Assembly: GCA_018292915.2 (NCBI GenBank)
Contig: JACVVK020000439.1
Span: forward strand, 258,501-322,500
Direction: 5' to 3'
DNA: 64,000 nt
Source: Batillaria attramentaria
Taxonomy: Eukaryota; Mollusca; Gastropoda; Batillariidae
Below the pieces are notes generated by a model. It saw nothing but the letters and a program-made list of their open reading frames with translations. It searched no databases and was not told the origin of the DNA. A program made the translations under genes and the position numbers. Each line of letters starts with the position of its first letter. Position 1 is the first letter of the stretch. Of the stretch, positions 10,630 through 21,908 are shown piece after piece.

Positions 10630-11534
10630 TGTTGATGATCTCACAAACAGATGGAAAAATTGCAGAGATATTTCTTACTGTCCCAAAATTCGCCGGAAAA
10701 CGAACCACGAAGTTGACAGTCACAGTAACTGCTGAAACCGGAAACGACAAGACATTGGAAAATAGACAACTTGGTTGTAAATCTCGGTCTGAGAGTCTCT
10801 CTGTCTGTCTGTCTGTCCCTTGTGCGCACACACACACATGGAGAATGAATGAATGAAGGGGGCGGGGTGGGGGGATGCGTCTATCCAGGCTCCCAGAGAG
10901 AGAGAGAGAGAGAGAGAGAGTCTTAAAGTGGCCATAACACTATCCTCTAAGTTTCCACCCGAAAACTTGACTGAAATGAAGCAAAAACTAAAACTAATTA
11001 GGTGGTGCCGAACCTTGCCGAGAGCTTTGAATCCTTTCCGGGCTTCGACAAAGAGATTTTGGCCTGTTCGGGTTCGGACAGCCCGGTATGCGCAGAGGGT
11101 TGGAAGAGGTCCGAACTGTTCAAGTCCCGACGCTACCTGATTGGCTGGCTGACTTGACATTTATCACGGAAAAGAAAAAGCCTACCGATGCAACACAAAC
11201 GGCATTTTGCTTCCTCTTCACGTATAGATCTATGTGTGAAAATGACACAAGCAAGCATGCGGCACATCACTGCCGGAACCGGTTATACAGGGTGAGTATT
11301 CTACTGAGTATGAGGGCTCAATCACTGTGCCTATCACATGGTATCGTGCTAGTCAGGAGAATAGAGATTTCTGGCGGACAAACTAAACTTTCCCCATTGG
11401 AAAAGCACGGGGCTGCACTTCACGCATGTTCTGATGACGTAACGAGCCAGAGCTAAATAGGGATTTCTCTCTCAGTCTCTCTCACTGAAGAGAAAGACAT
11501 TTAATGATGATAATAATAATAATAATAATAATAA
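10630..11534. other. No gene seen; upstream flank of TRIM-like gene
   Basis: Contains a (GA)n run near 10894-10920 and a (TAA)n run ending at the transposon border. No exon was recognised. Confidence 0.4.
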
Positions 11535-11892
11535 TACAGTCGAATCCGCTTAACAGGATGTCGCTTAGTAGGACTTCTCTTATAAGGACACCCCCCCCCC
11601 CCCCCAAAAAAAAAAAAAAAAAAAGTCCCTGCCAGTTGTTCTTTGTGATTACTTATAAAAACTCGCATATCAGAACCTCTGCTATAAGAACCTTCGCCTA
11701 TAGGAACCACACTTGCTTGCTCCCCACACGACCTTCCTTCGGATATAAAAACTTTTGCTCGCCTAAAGGTAACTAGGCCTAGCTCAGGTTCTTATAAGCT
11801 GGTTAAGAAATCGAAAGTCGAAGTTATCGTTTCCAGGAAGTGGGCTTTCTTTTTGGGGAAAGGGAACGGTTTCGCTTTCGGTTTGTGTACAT

Positions 11893-12132
11893 CACTTGCA
11901 AGAAACATGGCAGAAAGGAAGAGAAAAGCTCTCTCGCTCAGACGCAGAAATCTATGCAGCAGCAACATTGCTTCAAACTACCATTGTTGTGTATACAGCT
12001 GTGAGTGCCACCACTAGAGAATGGATACCGCACATGCCACTGTTCTCAATTCCTGGCGTTGAGATCAGCCAGGACAGGGTGTATTTGCGAAACCTTTGCG
12101 GTCATTTTGAACGGGTAGTTTGTGTACAGTGA
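11893..12132 (+). pseudogene. OTU-like protease fragment inside a DNA transposon
   Basis: About 78 codons resembling the C-terminal half of an OTU cysteine protease. There is a SDAEIYAAATLL helix, a TTIVVYTA strand, a W..HMPLF segment and a final YLRNLCGHFERVV, in which the His would match the catalytic His of the family. The N-terminal part with the catalytic Asp and Cys is not seen. No ATG starts the frame (it begins at TTG), so it is either an exon reached by splicing (AG near 11900) or a captured relic. OTU assignment is by pattern recognition only. Confidence 0.5.
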
Positions 12133-12234
12133 AGTGCTGTTCATGGCATTCTGTATCTGAACTCCAACAAGTAAAGTAAACCACTCCAGACTGGTATTAG
12201 ATGGGAAGCATAGTGCTCTAGCATGAGCCCATGT

Positions 12235-12268
<34 letters not shown>

Positions 12269-13162
12269 GGGGGGGGGTTGTTTTGGTCAATTCACTTTCA
12301 AGATTTAGGACTGATTAATAAGAATATTTGGTTTATGATTTTAGTTGTTTCCTGCTGAATCTGAGTGAACAGAAACAGCCGAAAAACCATTATTAATTTT
12401 TCTTTAGCCGCGTGTTCGTCCTCAGTTTTTATTTCTCACTTTTTTTCATGACAATTTTGCATGAAAAACATTTTTTTCGGATGTTTTGTTTTGGCTGACG
12501 GTCTTTTATGGAACTATCAGAGGAAATGTAAAATATTTGTGTTTCCTTTATGATTGACAGTGCCAAATAAAAAGCCGATTTGAAATATTTGTTTAGTCAT
12601 TTTGTCAGAATTTGACCGCACGTTATTTAAAGTTTTGTGCAGATAAACAGGTTTGACTGCACGTTAACTAAATTTTTGTGTAGATAAACGGAAGTACATA
12701 CCGACTTTTCTTTCCTATACTCCACCGCTTCCCCTGCTCCCTGCTTCCGCCTCCCCTCTCTAAAGCTTTCTCTGACGCTTGAAAATCGTACACGTCTGTT
12801 TAATTTGCGTATTACTTTCATGTTTGTCTCATTAAAGTCCAAAAGACAGTTTGGAAGAATACTCTCTCAGACTATATCATTTTATATATAATCATATATA
12901 AAAATAATTATAATAGATATAATCATAAACCAGATATTTTTTTTGTATTTGTCCAAAATTATTATTAAATAATTTTTATTTGTATTTTTACTACTTTTTG
13001 TCCCCTTTCGGGGAAATAATACCACTATTCTGCAAATAAGTTTTATAATAATGTGTGTCTAGCTAGAGAAAGAGGCTGAAAGGAAAAAAAGAGAGGGAAG
13101 AGAAATAAGAGAAATATCATTGACCTGCCATCTTCTCCTTGCTATTTTCTTCTTTTTTCGGT

Positions 13163-13225
13163 TATTCAATTCAATTCAATTCAATTCAATAAAACTTTAT
13201 TGTCTGTCGATGGCAGAAAATTTTT
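13163..13225 (-). mobile_element. Solo LINE 3' tail
   Basis: ATTCAATTCAATTCAATTCA followed by ATAAAACTTTATTGTCTGTCGATGGCAGAA is nearly the same as 5078-5125 at the LINE 3' end. Only the last 60 or so bases of the LINE were inserted here, inside the DNA transposon, so this insertion is younger than that transposon. Confidence 0.7.
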
Positions 13226-13500
13226 ATAAGAACACACACTTCCATATACGACCCTATAACCGATTTCTCGATTACAAGGGACCTCGCTTATAAGAACACA
13301 GTAATGCATGTCCCTACGAGGTTCTTACAAGCGGATTCGACTGTAATATGGATATTTAAGGGACGCCCTCCCCCCGGGAGCTCAGAGCGCCTTAAATCAA
13401 CACACACTCGCCCAGAAACACACTCAACATGCCTCAACACTATACACTAAAATACATAATGTGCAGCATTATACACGGCCTCCCATGCCTCCGGCTTCTA

Positions 13501-13550
13501 CACACACACACACACACACACGCACACACACACGCACACACACACACAGA
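13501..13550. repeat. (CA)n microsatellite
   Basis: CA repeat with a few CG interruptions. Confidence 0.9.
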
Positions 13551-13671
13551 GCATTTTTTTTTTCAGAAAGTTAACCCTGGTCTGGGTCACAAGCTGCAAA
13601 AACGATACAGCGACACATTCCGCTGATACGATAGACTTTCAAGTTATCGCTGTCTTAACGAAGGCGGAAAC

Positions 13672-13835
13672 AGCGGGTGGGTGGTTGTTTGGGAGTTTAA
13701 CGTTCTTTTCCACCACGTGTGGGTGATATCAAAGACGGGCCAGCACAAATATTTGGCTCCAGCTGGGATTCGAAGTCACCACCCGGCGAAAAGAGCGGTG
13801 GCAAATGGTTACCTTACAAACATGCATACGGTGCA
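13672..13835 (-). mobile_element. tRNA-derived SINE, diverged copy
   Basis: Same tail as the SINE at 42246-42432 (GTTTGGGAGTTTAACGTTC, then CTTTTCCACCACGTG, GATATCAAAGACGGG, AGCACAAATATTTGG) and a B box on the minus strand (GACTTCGAATCCCAGC). Confidence 0.7.
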
Positions 13836-14557
13836 TACCTTATTAGAGCAAGTCTGGTCAGTGCAGACAGAAAGTTTTACGAGAAAGGACGGTTACAACA
13901 CAGGAAACACAGGGACGGACAGTGTCGATTCAAGAAAAACAGTCCATTACTAACGCTCAGTTGGTATAGCTTGCTCGGTGGGACGGGTACAAATGTAAAC
14001 CATGGAGGGTGAGGGGGGGTGGTGGGGGTGGGGGGGGGGGTCGTACTGAAGCCTTTCCGCCGCCGTCGCTGTGCGGACCCCTCAGCCTGGTGCCGGGTCA
14101 ACTCTCGCCGCCATTAGTGCTACTGTCATCGACTGGAGTGGTTCTGGCACACATTTGCACTCCCCACCGGATGAAGTATACCAACTGAACATTGATAACA
14201 GATGCCAACAAAGAAAAAATAATACCATACTGACTAGTGCGTGAATTATCAATGCAGTACAGGCCTGGTGAAGTTGACCGGGATCATCAGTGGTGAAGGC
14301 GCGAATCGCAGCTCGTCAGGGAACTTGAATGGAGGTCCCAAGCAGCCAATCAGCGTGCAGTTTACTGGGCTGTGTTGCCTCGCCTGGTATGTACAGCCGA
14401 AAATTACACACGCCCACGTTGTGCATGGCTGCAGGCTCAAAGTTACAGCACTCGCTCGTATATCACTTTTGTTGTTTGTTGTCGTTGTTTTGTTTGTTTG
14501 TTTGTTTTTAGGTAGGGGTGGGGGGGGGGGGGGGGGGGGCAACAAAACAAGTGAAAA

Positions 14558-14790
14558 AGGCGAGATAAAGCTGAGTCAGTAACCAGTCCGCGTGCGTACA
14601 GTCAGTCTTCACTGATGATATTGTCTCAGTGTAGCGATCATAATTTAAATTATACAAACCTACCCACTTGTGACGGAGGACGAGTAGGGTTTCGCGACCG
14701 TATGTAGGTCAACAAATATACATGTAGAAAGGGGTTATATACAGCATGCTTAGTGGACCACAACTACACCGGCACTGATGTACAGAATTG
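14558..14790. repeat. Unclassified dispersed repeat, copy 2
   Basis: Collinear with 3955-4280 through shared blocks GGCGAGATAAAG, CCGCGTG, TAGGGTTTCGC, TAGGTCAACAA, ATACATGTAGAAA and GCTTAGTGGACCACA, with small insertions and deletions between them. Confidence 0.5.
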
Positions 14791-16240
14791 CGGCACACGC
14801 CGGGCCGGTTCAACAGTTTCCTTCGGTTTTCCCACGCGCGCGCACGCAGCTAGAGTCACGTAATCAGGGAAGCGCGAGCAGGCTTTTTTTTTTTTTTTTT
14901 TTCTACGGCAGTCGGAAAGCTAAGCGCTGCCAAGTAGTCATCAGCAGCTACCACCGCGCTATTCACGCTCTTCCCATCAGTTACGCACGGCCGGCCGGGC
15001 GCCGGTGCTCGGCTCTGAGCGCACGCTGTCTCGGTAACTGCGTACGGAAAATCTTAGTGGGTGTAGTTTCCTTGACATATCTCTGGCAAAACACAAAGTA
15101 GTCACAGTGTCTTTGTTGGACATGCTTCCAATAGCTGAAAGTTTTAGCTACATGTAGACACCAAACATGCTGGGAGATCTCAAACATGGTGAAGTGTAAT
15201 TGCGCCCATGAGTAGCGGAGAAGGCCGGGAACTGAGATGAAGATGCCAACCCAAGTGTACATCTGTGAAATAACGCGGAACTTCCACTAGGCGTATCTCA
15301 TGCAAACTACTTTCTAAAGAGCCGACATCAATGCAAACAGTCGGTGAACATTGTTACTACGCTAAGCATCACTCTATATTGAACTTAGATTTACCGCCTT
15401 TCTGCTGTTGTAAGCCCAGACGCGGAGGGTGTAGTTACAGCGGTAATCCAAGAAAATAACACGTACAAGTCTCTCCTCCAGTTAAAACGTTCAGTTACAC
15501 TTTTACGATTACACACATCTTCACACAACAAATCAGTTTCTCAACAGCGAGCGCACAGCTGTACTGAATTCGAAGTTACAAGTTTCAGCAGAGTATGAGT
15601 ATATGAATGCACTGGCAGACACAGAACAGAGGAGGAGATGAGGGCGCAGGGAAGGGGGAGGGGGAGGGGTGGAGGCGAGTTGCTCAGCAAACTTTTTCTC
15701 CCCTCTCACCCTCGAACCTGCGTTTCACATGTCGTTTCTGCTCAGCCACTTTTTGTAGAGCAGGTGACACTGAAATCATGTCAGTGTTCCTCCAAAATAA
15801 CACGGATTTTTTTCTTTTTCTCATTCCCCACGCCCTTCTCTTGAGTCTGTCAGTTGATGACAGCGCGTGTTTCTTCCCCACCTTGTTCAGTCCCCGTGTA
15901 GTCCCAGGCCAAATCCAAATCTCTGCATGAAGGGCAGACAGTGATGTTCTAAGAGATGCTGTTTTGGCGTGCTCCAGATGACTGGCGATAGAATGACATG
16001 TATTTTTTTTTTTTTTTGGTCCCAAGTACAGCAGGAGTCATACATGCATACATGTGATGGTGGCAACAGCCCGCATCCACTGGGCATTCAATGGTACAAA
16101 TTATTAATGCAATAGTGCTATGATACTACTCAGTGTATAGGGTCAGATAAAGTTGTCCGTACAATGGCGTATATCATGAATTCAATAAATTTATTTCAGA
16201 ACAATAAATCCAGAAATCGTCGTCTGTTTTTTACATTGTA
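14791..16240. other. No gene seen
   Basis: Mixed sequence with T runs (about 14884-14902 and 16003-16018). No exon with both splice signals was found. The LINE 3' untranslated region may extend into the right-hand part. Confidence 0.4.

Positions 16241-16249
<9 letters not shown>

Positions 16250-16302
<53 letters not shown>
16250..16302. repeat. (CA)n microsatellite
   Basis: About 26 CA units. Confidence 0.95.
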
Positions 16303-16303
<1 letters not shown>

Positions 16304-16697
16304 TGCACCTGTTGTACATGTACATGTCTACGTACACACCTTATAGCTTTGTAAGAGTAAGTCTGTATATCAGCCTGCTGTAGGGAGTGTGAGCATGTGA
16401 TGCATGTGAGTTATTCCACATCGAAAATTGTCTCGTACACCTGCCATTGAGTAATGAGATCTGTACCCCTCGATTCTATATAAGCCGCACATTTTTCTAT
16501 TTTTATTCTTTTCTGTAATTCTTTTAAAAAAGGGATAGGTCGGGTTTCTTTTTTTTCCCAACCGTTTCTTATAAACAAAAAACTTTGCCACCATAATAAT
16601 CAAAAGTAATATGCTGTCAGTTCGGATATTCTCATCGTGACCTAATACAACAAGAGGTTCCGTAAGCCGAACATTGTGTGCATGTGGGCATTTGTCA

Positions 16698-16793
16698 TTA
16701 ACTCTTTGACGACGGAGCGCAATTTCTGACACACGATTTCAGTCCTATAGGAAATCGTGTGTCAGAAATTGCGCTCCGTCGTCAAAGAGTTAA
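16698..16793. mobile_element. Palindromic MITE with TTAA target duplication
   Basis: A perfect inverted repeat: 43-base arms at 16698-16740 and 16751-16793 around a 10-base loop (AGTCCTATAG). The outermost four bases of each arm are TTAA, the target duplication used by piggyBac-type transposons, and the terminal sequence TTAACTCTTTGACGACGG resembles piggyBac-like termini. It interrupts the C-terminal part of the LINE ORF; dropping the element and one TTAA puts the LINE frame back in register. Confidence 0.8.
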
Positions 16794-19700
16794 CGAGTTC
16801 CTGCAGCTTTTTCCAGAACTCTGTCGACCAAGGACAGTGAAACAGTACATGTTCAATTGTTTCTCTTTCCTCTCCACAGAAACTACAGTTGTCACTTCCT
16901 ACCACATTCATTTCTTCCAAAATAATGTTGGTGGCTAAAATTCTATGAAGAATTCTAATTTGAAACCATCTTAGTTTGACTTCTCTTATTTTCCTTATGT
17001 TTTCAAAGACTTGCTTCCAGTGAATTGTCCGCGATAGTCTATGTTCCCATTTATTGCAGAATTTAAGTTTTGGACTTTCAAGTAGGCTATTATAGTATAG
17101 TCTGCATCCTTTGTTTTGCAGGTAGATGGTTCCCAATGCTTTAGGAGTACGGAGCGTAGAATTTCCATCTAGACTGGATATATCTTTCTTCTTCATAAAG
17201 GCCTTTATTGCTTCTACGCATCCTCTATAGCTTAAAATATTAGTGTTTACTCCGTGAAGCCGAACAAATTCATCAAACAATAGGAACCCGCCCTCCTTAT
17301 TGAGAAGGTCCTGAACGCGACAAACACCTTTAACATACCAGTCTTTATAAAAATAAAAAAAAAGCTGCGTCGACCTACCAAGATCCTTGAACTGTAGAAA
17401 ATTGGCTCGGCCAGAAGTTCATCTGTAGTCAGTTGTTATATCTATTTTTAGACTGAAAATTTTTAAAGCGTCAAGAACATCATGCCAAAAATCATTAACG
17501 GAGTGACTCATTGGCAGGTCCCCCCCCGAAGTTCTCAAGGTCAGCTAAGATGGGCATTACATTTGTGATAATTTTCACCCACTTGTGTTTCCCATTTTTA
17601 AGCTTGCGGATCCACGTAAGTTTGAGCGCAGTGATGAAATTTCTAACATCGGGGAATGGATGTTTTTCTACTAACTTTGTCTGGTTTATTGTTCCATACA
17701 AACTTGAATATTGTTTTTTGAAGCTTAGCTATAAAACCGTCAAGAGGGTTGGGCAAAAGCATCCACAAGTACACTAGTTTTGACAAAATCAAAGACTTCA
17801 ACACTGCTATTCTCCCTAGTGGTGTCAGAATACTGCGCATCCAAATTTTCATAAGTCTTACCATTTCTTCAAAGATCTGGTCGTAATTTCTTTTAATGCA
17901 TTCGTCTAGTGTATTTGTAAACCATATTCCTAAAATCTTAAATTCTTTTGGGTTCCATCTAATCTTCAGGTGTGGCATAAATTTAGTTACTGATTTTTTT
18001 TTGTTGCTACCCAACCAAATCGCACCAGTTTTTTTTTCAAAATTAATCTTCAAGCCCGAAAGCTTACCAAAATGTTGAAAGGTATTAATACAGTTTTCAA
18101 AAGATTCTTTATTATCATTTAAAAAAGTCTGAGTGTCGTCTGCATATTGAGCTAACTTGTGGATACTCTCGTGTATTTGAATTCCCTGTATACCTGGGTT
18201 TTCCCGTATCATGGCCCCCAGAACTTCCACACACAATACAAACAGGTATGGCGAGACCGGATCTCCCTGTCTGCAACCCCTCGAGATCGAAAACCAGGAT
18301 GACACTTGGCCTCCAGCGATGACGGTTGATTTAATATTTGTATATAAAACCCTAACCCACCTTCGCAGATCTGGTCCAAAACCAAATGAAAGCAAAACTC
18401 TATGCATAAAGTCCCAATTCATCGAGTCGAAGGCTTTTTCAAAATCTATGGAGAGGAGGATGCCAGACTGCTTGTTGACATTTAAGAAATGAATAAGGTC
18501 GTAGATTAGCCTTATGTTACCCCCGCTGTATCTCTCACGAATAAACCCAGTCTGATCTTCGTTTATAAGGTCTGGCAATACCGATTTAATACGTTGAGCG
18601 ATGCAAGCTGAGGCAATCTTATATATTACATTTAATAAAGTTATCGGGCGCCAGTTTTTTATGTACTGTCGTGGTTTGTCACCTTTAGGGATACATGTAA
18701 TAATTCCTTCCTTTTGGGTAGTCGGCATCTCACCTTTTAAGAAACTTTCATTTATTGCTCTAACAACCAGCTGAAAAAAAATTGAAGAATTCAACCGTAA
18801 ATCCATCTGTGCCGGGGCTTTTTCTGTTTTTCGTTGATTTTAGTGCTTCTCCTGCTTCCCTTAATGAAATATAACCTTCCAATCTATCAGATGTATCTGT
18901 ATCTAACTTTGGTAATGTATTCACTAATTCACTAATATCGCATGTTTCCACCCCTCTTTCAGCATAAAGCTCCTCGTAGAACCTCCTCACCTCGTCTGTG
19001 ATTGCATTTGAATTTGTGATAACCGACCCATCATCCAGTTCTAGTTTTGTGATAACCGACCCATCATCCAGTTCTAGTTTTGGCATACACTTACTAACAC
19101 AGTGTCTTTTTTCTAGCTGGCAGAAGTATTTGGTTATCTTTTCACCCTCTGCCACCCATCGGGCTCGGGATCTTAGTAATACACCGTCCATCCTTTTTTC
19201 TCTTAAGGCTATGAGTTCAGTTTTCTTGTCTTCAAGTTGTTTAACGTCTGAAGCGCTTTTGACGTTTTTCATATCAATTCTTTCTATTTCTTCTTCTAAC
19301 CAATTTTCTCTCTCTGCTTGCTTCTTTTTCCTTGTCGCATATATGAAATAGTTTTACCTCTTATTTTCATTAACAATACTTCTAAAAGTGTTTGGTCTGT
19401 GATTGTAAAATTAAGTTCATCTTTTGGTATCGTATGTAAATTTTTTCTCTCATAGATGGGAAGAGCGTATTCTTCAATAACACAGTCTATGGTGTCTCTT
19501 ACTTCTCTTACATGTTGAGTATCATAGAGCAAGGAGCTATTATATTTCCAGAACGTCTTATGTTTATTTTGATGATCAGTATGAAGTTTGAGGGTTATCA
19601 TAGAGTGGTCAGACCTGTAACCATATTCAATGTCAGTGTCTTTCACCGTATCCAATAAAGATTCACTTACCATGAAAAAGTCCAACCTACTCTGTTGCAG

Positions 19701-20046
19701 GGGGTTATGTCTACGAGGGCAAGGTTCATCTCTCTCCATACATCGATTAAACTGAACTTATCCGCTAACTCAATAACTCTTTCTCTAGCCTTAGGGTTGT
19801 TGATATGTTTGTAATTAAAACAGTCAATACTTGGGTTTAAGACTATAAGTTCCAGTCACCTGCCATTATAACCTCTGTTATTCCTAACTGGGTAATGTGT
19901 TCACTAATTTCCTCATAAAAATCTGGAGTGTCCCTATTGGGGCCATATAAGTTTACAAACAGTAAGTTCTTGCCAAGCATCTCTAATTGCAAGAATAAAT
20001 AGTTCCCAACTGGGTCCTTGAGTACTTTTTTCACTTTAAACTCAAA

Positions 20047-20078
20047 TTAGTTAGTTAGTTATTTAGGGCTTAACGCCG
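20047..20078 (-). mobile_element. 32-bp retroposon tail insertion with 15-bp target duplication
   Basis: The 15-base sequence CACTTTAAACTCAAA occurs at 20032-20046 and again at 20079-20093. Between them lies a (TTAG)n-led insert with the motif TATTTAGGGCTTAACGCCG. It splits the LINE endonuclease frame. Read on the minus strand, the insert ends in (CTAA)n, like the tail of a 5'-truncated retroposon. Confidence 0.85.
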
Positions 20079-20421
20079 CACTTTAAACTCAAAGTTATTA
20101 TTTATAAGAATAGCAATCCCCCGTGACGAGGAGTTGTGAGATGCAAAAAAACACTTGTATCCCCATTCTGCCCGTATATAGTCCTCCAGTTTGACATTAA
20201 AATGCGTGTCTTGCAGAAAGTAGACGCTATATTTTTTCTCTCTCAGGAAGTGGAATACATCCCTCCGCTTCTTAACGTTCCCAAGCCCCTGACAGTTTAC
20301 TGAAGCAATGGTTATTCCTGAGTCTAGCCTATCCATTATCTACATGCAGTCTGTTGAACAGTTGCCCATATAATGAAACAAAAGCTATCGCAATCACCAA
20401 ACACATCAGCGTAGTGTCGTA

Positions 20422-20470
20422 GTTAGTTAGTTAGTTATTTGGGGCTTTACGCCGCGCAAGCAACAGAGAC
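20422..20470 (-). mobile_element. 49-bp retroposon tail insertion with 13-bp target duplication
   Basis: GCGTAGTGTCGTA is present at 20409-20421 and at 20471-20483. The insert begins with GTTAGTTAGTTAGTTATTTG followed by GGGCTTTACGCCGC, which is the same family as the insertion at 20047-20078. The host sequence is just upstream of the LINE ORF2 start. Confidence 0.85.
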
Positions 20471-20975
20471 GCGTAGTGTCGTAACTAACGTAGCTTGCAG
20501 AATGTATGAAATCAGTACTAAATAAAATGCAAAAAGCAAATGACAAACAAAACATATTGTACAAGGGTATAACTAATACAACTAAGTAGAAAAAAAGGAA
20601 GAGAAAGAAAAAAAAAGAGATAGGATAGAAAAAAGAAAAATGAAAAAAAAAAGAGAAAAAAAAAGAAAAGCACTAGCTGGTGTCCACCTCACCTGCCAAG
20701 GGTGGACAAGAGAAGCCCAATATAAACAGAGACGCATGACTCTCGTACTGCGCGTGTACAGGCCATGAGTTATCATAGTAAGTGCGTGTAGTGAATACTG
20801 AACATGCTTGATTCCTGTACCCAATGCTGTGATTCCAATCAACTGGACTCTGCTTCCTCGGTGAAACGAGAGAGAGAGGAAAAAAAAAAAAAAAAAAACT
20901 CTCGGGAAGGGCAAGAAGCACCAGTTGACGACAAAGACATGACTGCTATAACATACACATAAACAAACAATAGGT

Positions 20976-21908
20976 ACTTACTGAGAGACACGCCGCCCCA
21001 TTGAAGGTATCACATGAGTGTTTGACCCAGTACATGCAATCCACTCGCGAGCTGACCTCGTTCTGACCACGAGGGCAAGGTGAAGGCCGACCTCGGGTTC
21101 AGTGTCAGAGGTCGCCCTGAGGTCTCGTGTTGTGTGAAAGAGAATCTCTTCCTCGTTATAGAACAAGAGTTCTACCTCGGGTGTCTCCACTGAGTTCTAC
21201 TAGCAGAGCTTTCTTTTCTGCTTCTCGTTCCTTTTTCTCACTCTCCATGAGTACTCCAGCATTCCTGAGGAACTGTTTTTGAATTCTGTATTGGGAGGTA
21301 CTCATGCCTGTCTGTATTCGAAGTGCCACCCCCTCTTCACTTGTCAGGGAACTGAGCCTGTTCACACCTCGCCTCTCAGTTGTAGTATTTTGCCTGGCCA
21401 CCCTTCTCTTTGTTTTTATCTTCGAGCAGTGTTGTCATCGGTGCTCCCTCCTGAAACATTACTTCTGATTTTATTCAGATATCTGGACCACTTTCGCTTT
21501 AGAGGAGGTGAGGATGTTTTTCTTGGCTGTAGGACTTTTTTCAATACAATAGGCAGGCCCCCTGTCTCGCATCTAACAGTGATTCCGTCCTCAGATTCCT
21601 TCATTCTACTTCTGACGAGGTCTGTTAGTAGCACTTCTTCTGTTTTAGAGAGGGGATCTGAAGTCTTGGTTCCTGGCTGTCTGACTTGTTCAGTTTTGGG
21701 CTTCAAACGGCGATGTCGCCATGTCCTGGAGTGAAGGTTTAGGAAGTGTTTTGAAAATGATAACGGGAGAGACATGTGGGGTGTCTGCTGTTTTCTGTCT
21801 TTTCCGGCTGGGCGTTGAAGTGGATGAACCATCGTGCGTTACTAAACTACCGTCAAAACTGATCAGATTCTGCTGTTTCCTGCACTTTCCGTTTTGTTGC
21901 ACCAACAC
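20976..21908 (-). pseudogene. Broken coding relic, family not recognised
   Basis: Three overlapping minus-strand frames (21690-21908 or 21416-21832, then 21156-21415, then 20982-21190) join into one apparent coding stretch with frameshifts near 21700, 21400 and 21185. The sequence is charged, with TPSRKRQK, a segment LTSEEGVALRIQTGMSTSQY and a Glu-rich helix, and looks like protein rather than chance. The last frame ends at CTCA|GTAAGTACC, a near-perfect splice donor at 20981-20976. It could be a decayed transposon ORF or an exon of a pseudogene. I do not recognise the family. Confidence 0.4.

Larger units (their letters stand above)
11537..13343. mobile_element. Tc1/mariner-pogo-like DNA transposon with inverted termini and TA duplication
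   Basis: The left end reads TA-CAGTCGAATCCGCTTAACA and the right end, read on the minus strand, TA-CAGTCGAATCCGCTTGTAA. TA dinucleotides at 11535-11536 and 13344-13345 are the expected target duplication. Sub-terminal copies of a TCGCTTATAAG-like motif recur at both ends. TIRs of the form CAGTCRAACC...CTTATAAGG are typical of pogo/Tigger elements. No transposase is visible: the interior holds poly-C/A and poly-T/G runs, a short OTU-like coding fragment (11896-12132) and a solo LINE tail (13163-13225). It is therefore a non-autonomous or decayed copy. Confidence 0.75.
16370..20336 (-). mobile_element. Decayed L1/Tx1-like LINE, endonuclease-reverse transcriptase ORF
   Basis: Minus-strand ORF2 in pieces. 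Endonuclease: 20070-20336 (starts ATG, motifs VNCQGLG and GIAILINN), 19843-20034 (VNLYGPNRDTPDF, GDWN) and 19296-19739 (catalytic YRSDHSMI). Reverse transcriptase: 18760-19272 and 17643-18806 (IDFEKAFDSMNW, GCRQGDPVSPYLF, catalytic YADDT). Connection region: 17495-17701. C-terminal zinc motif: 16762-17280 (CSFCGEERETIEHVLFHC). The frame resumes beyond a MITE to about 16450. Breaks include a frameshift at an A8 run near 18775-18782, a 32-bp insertion at 20047-20078 and the MITE at 16698-16793. A 33-bp in-frame tandem duplication lies at about 19014-19079. The motif order and SDHS/YADD signatures fit the L1/Tx1 group. It is non-functional as it stands. Confidence 0.9.
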
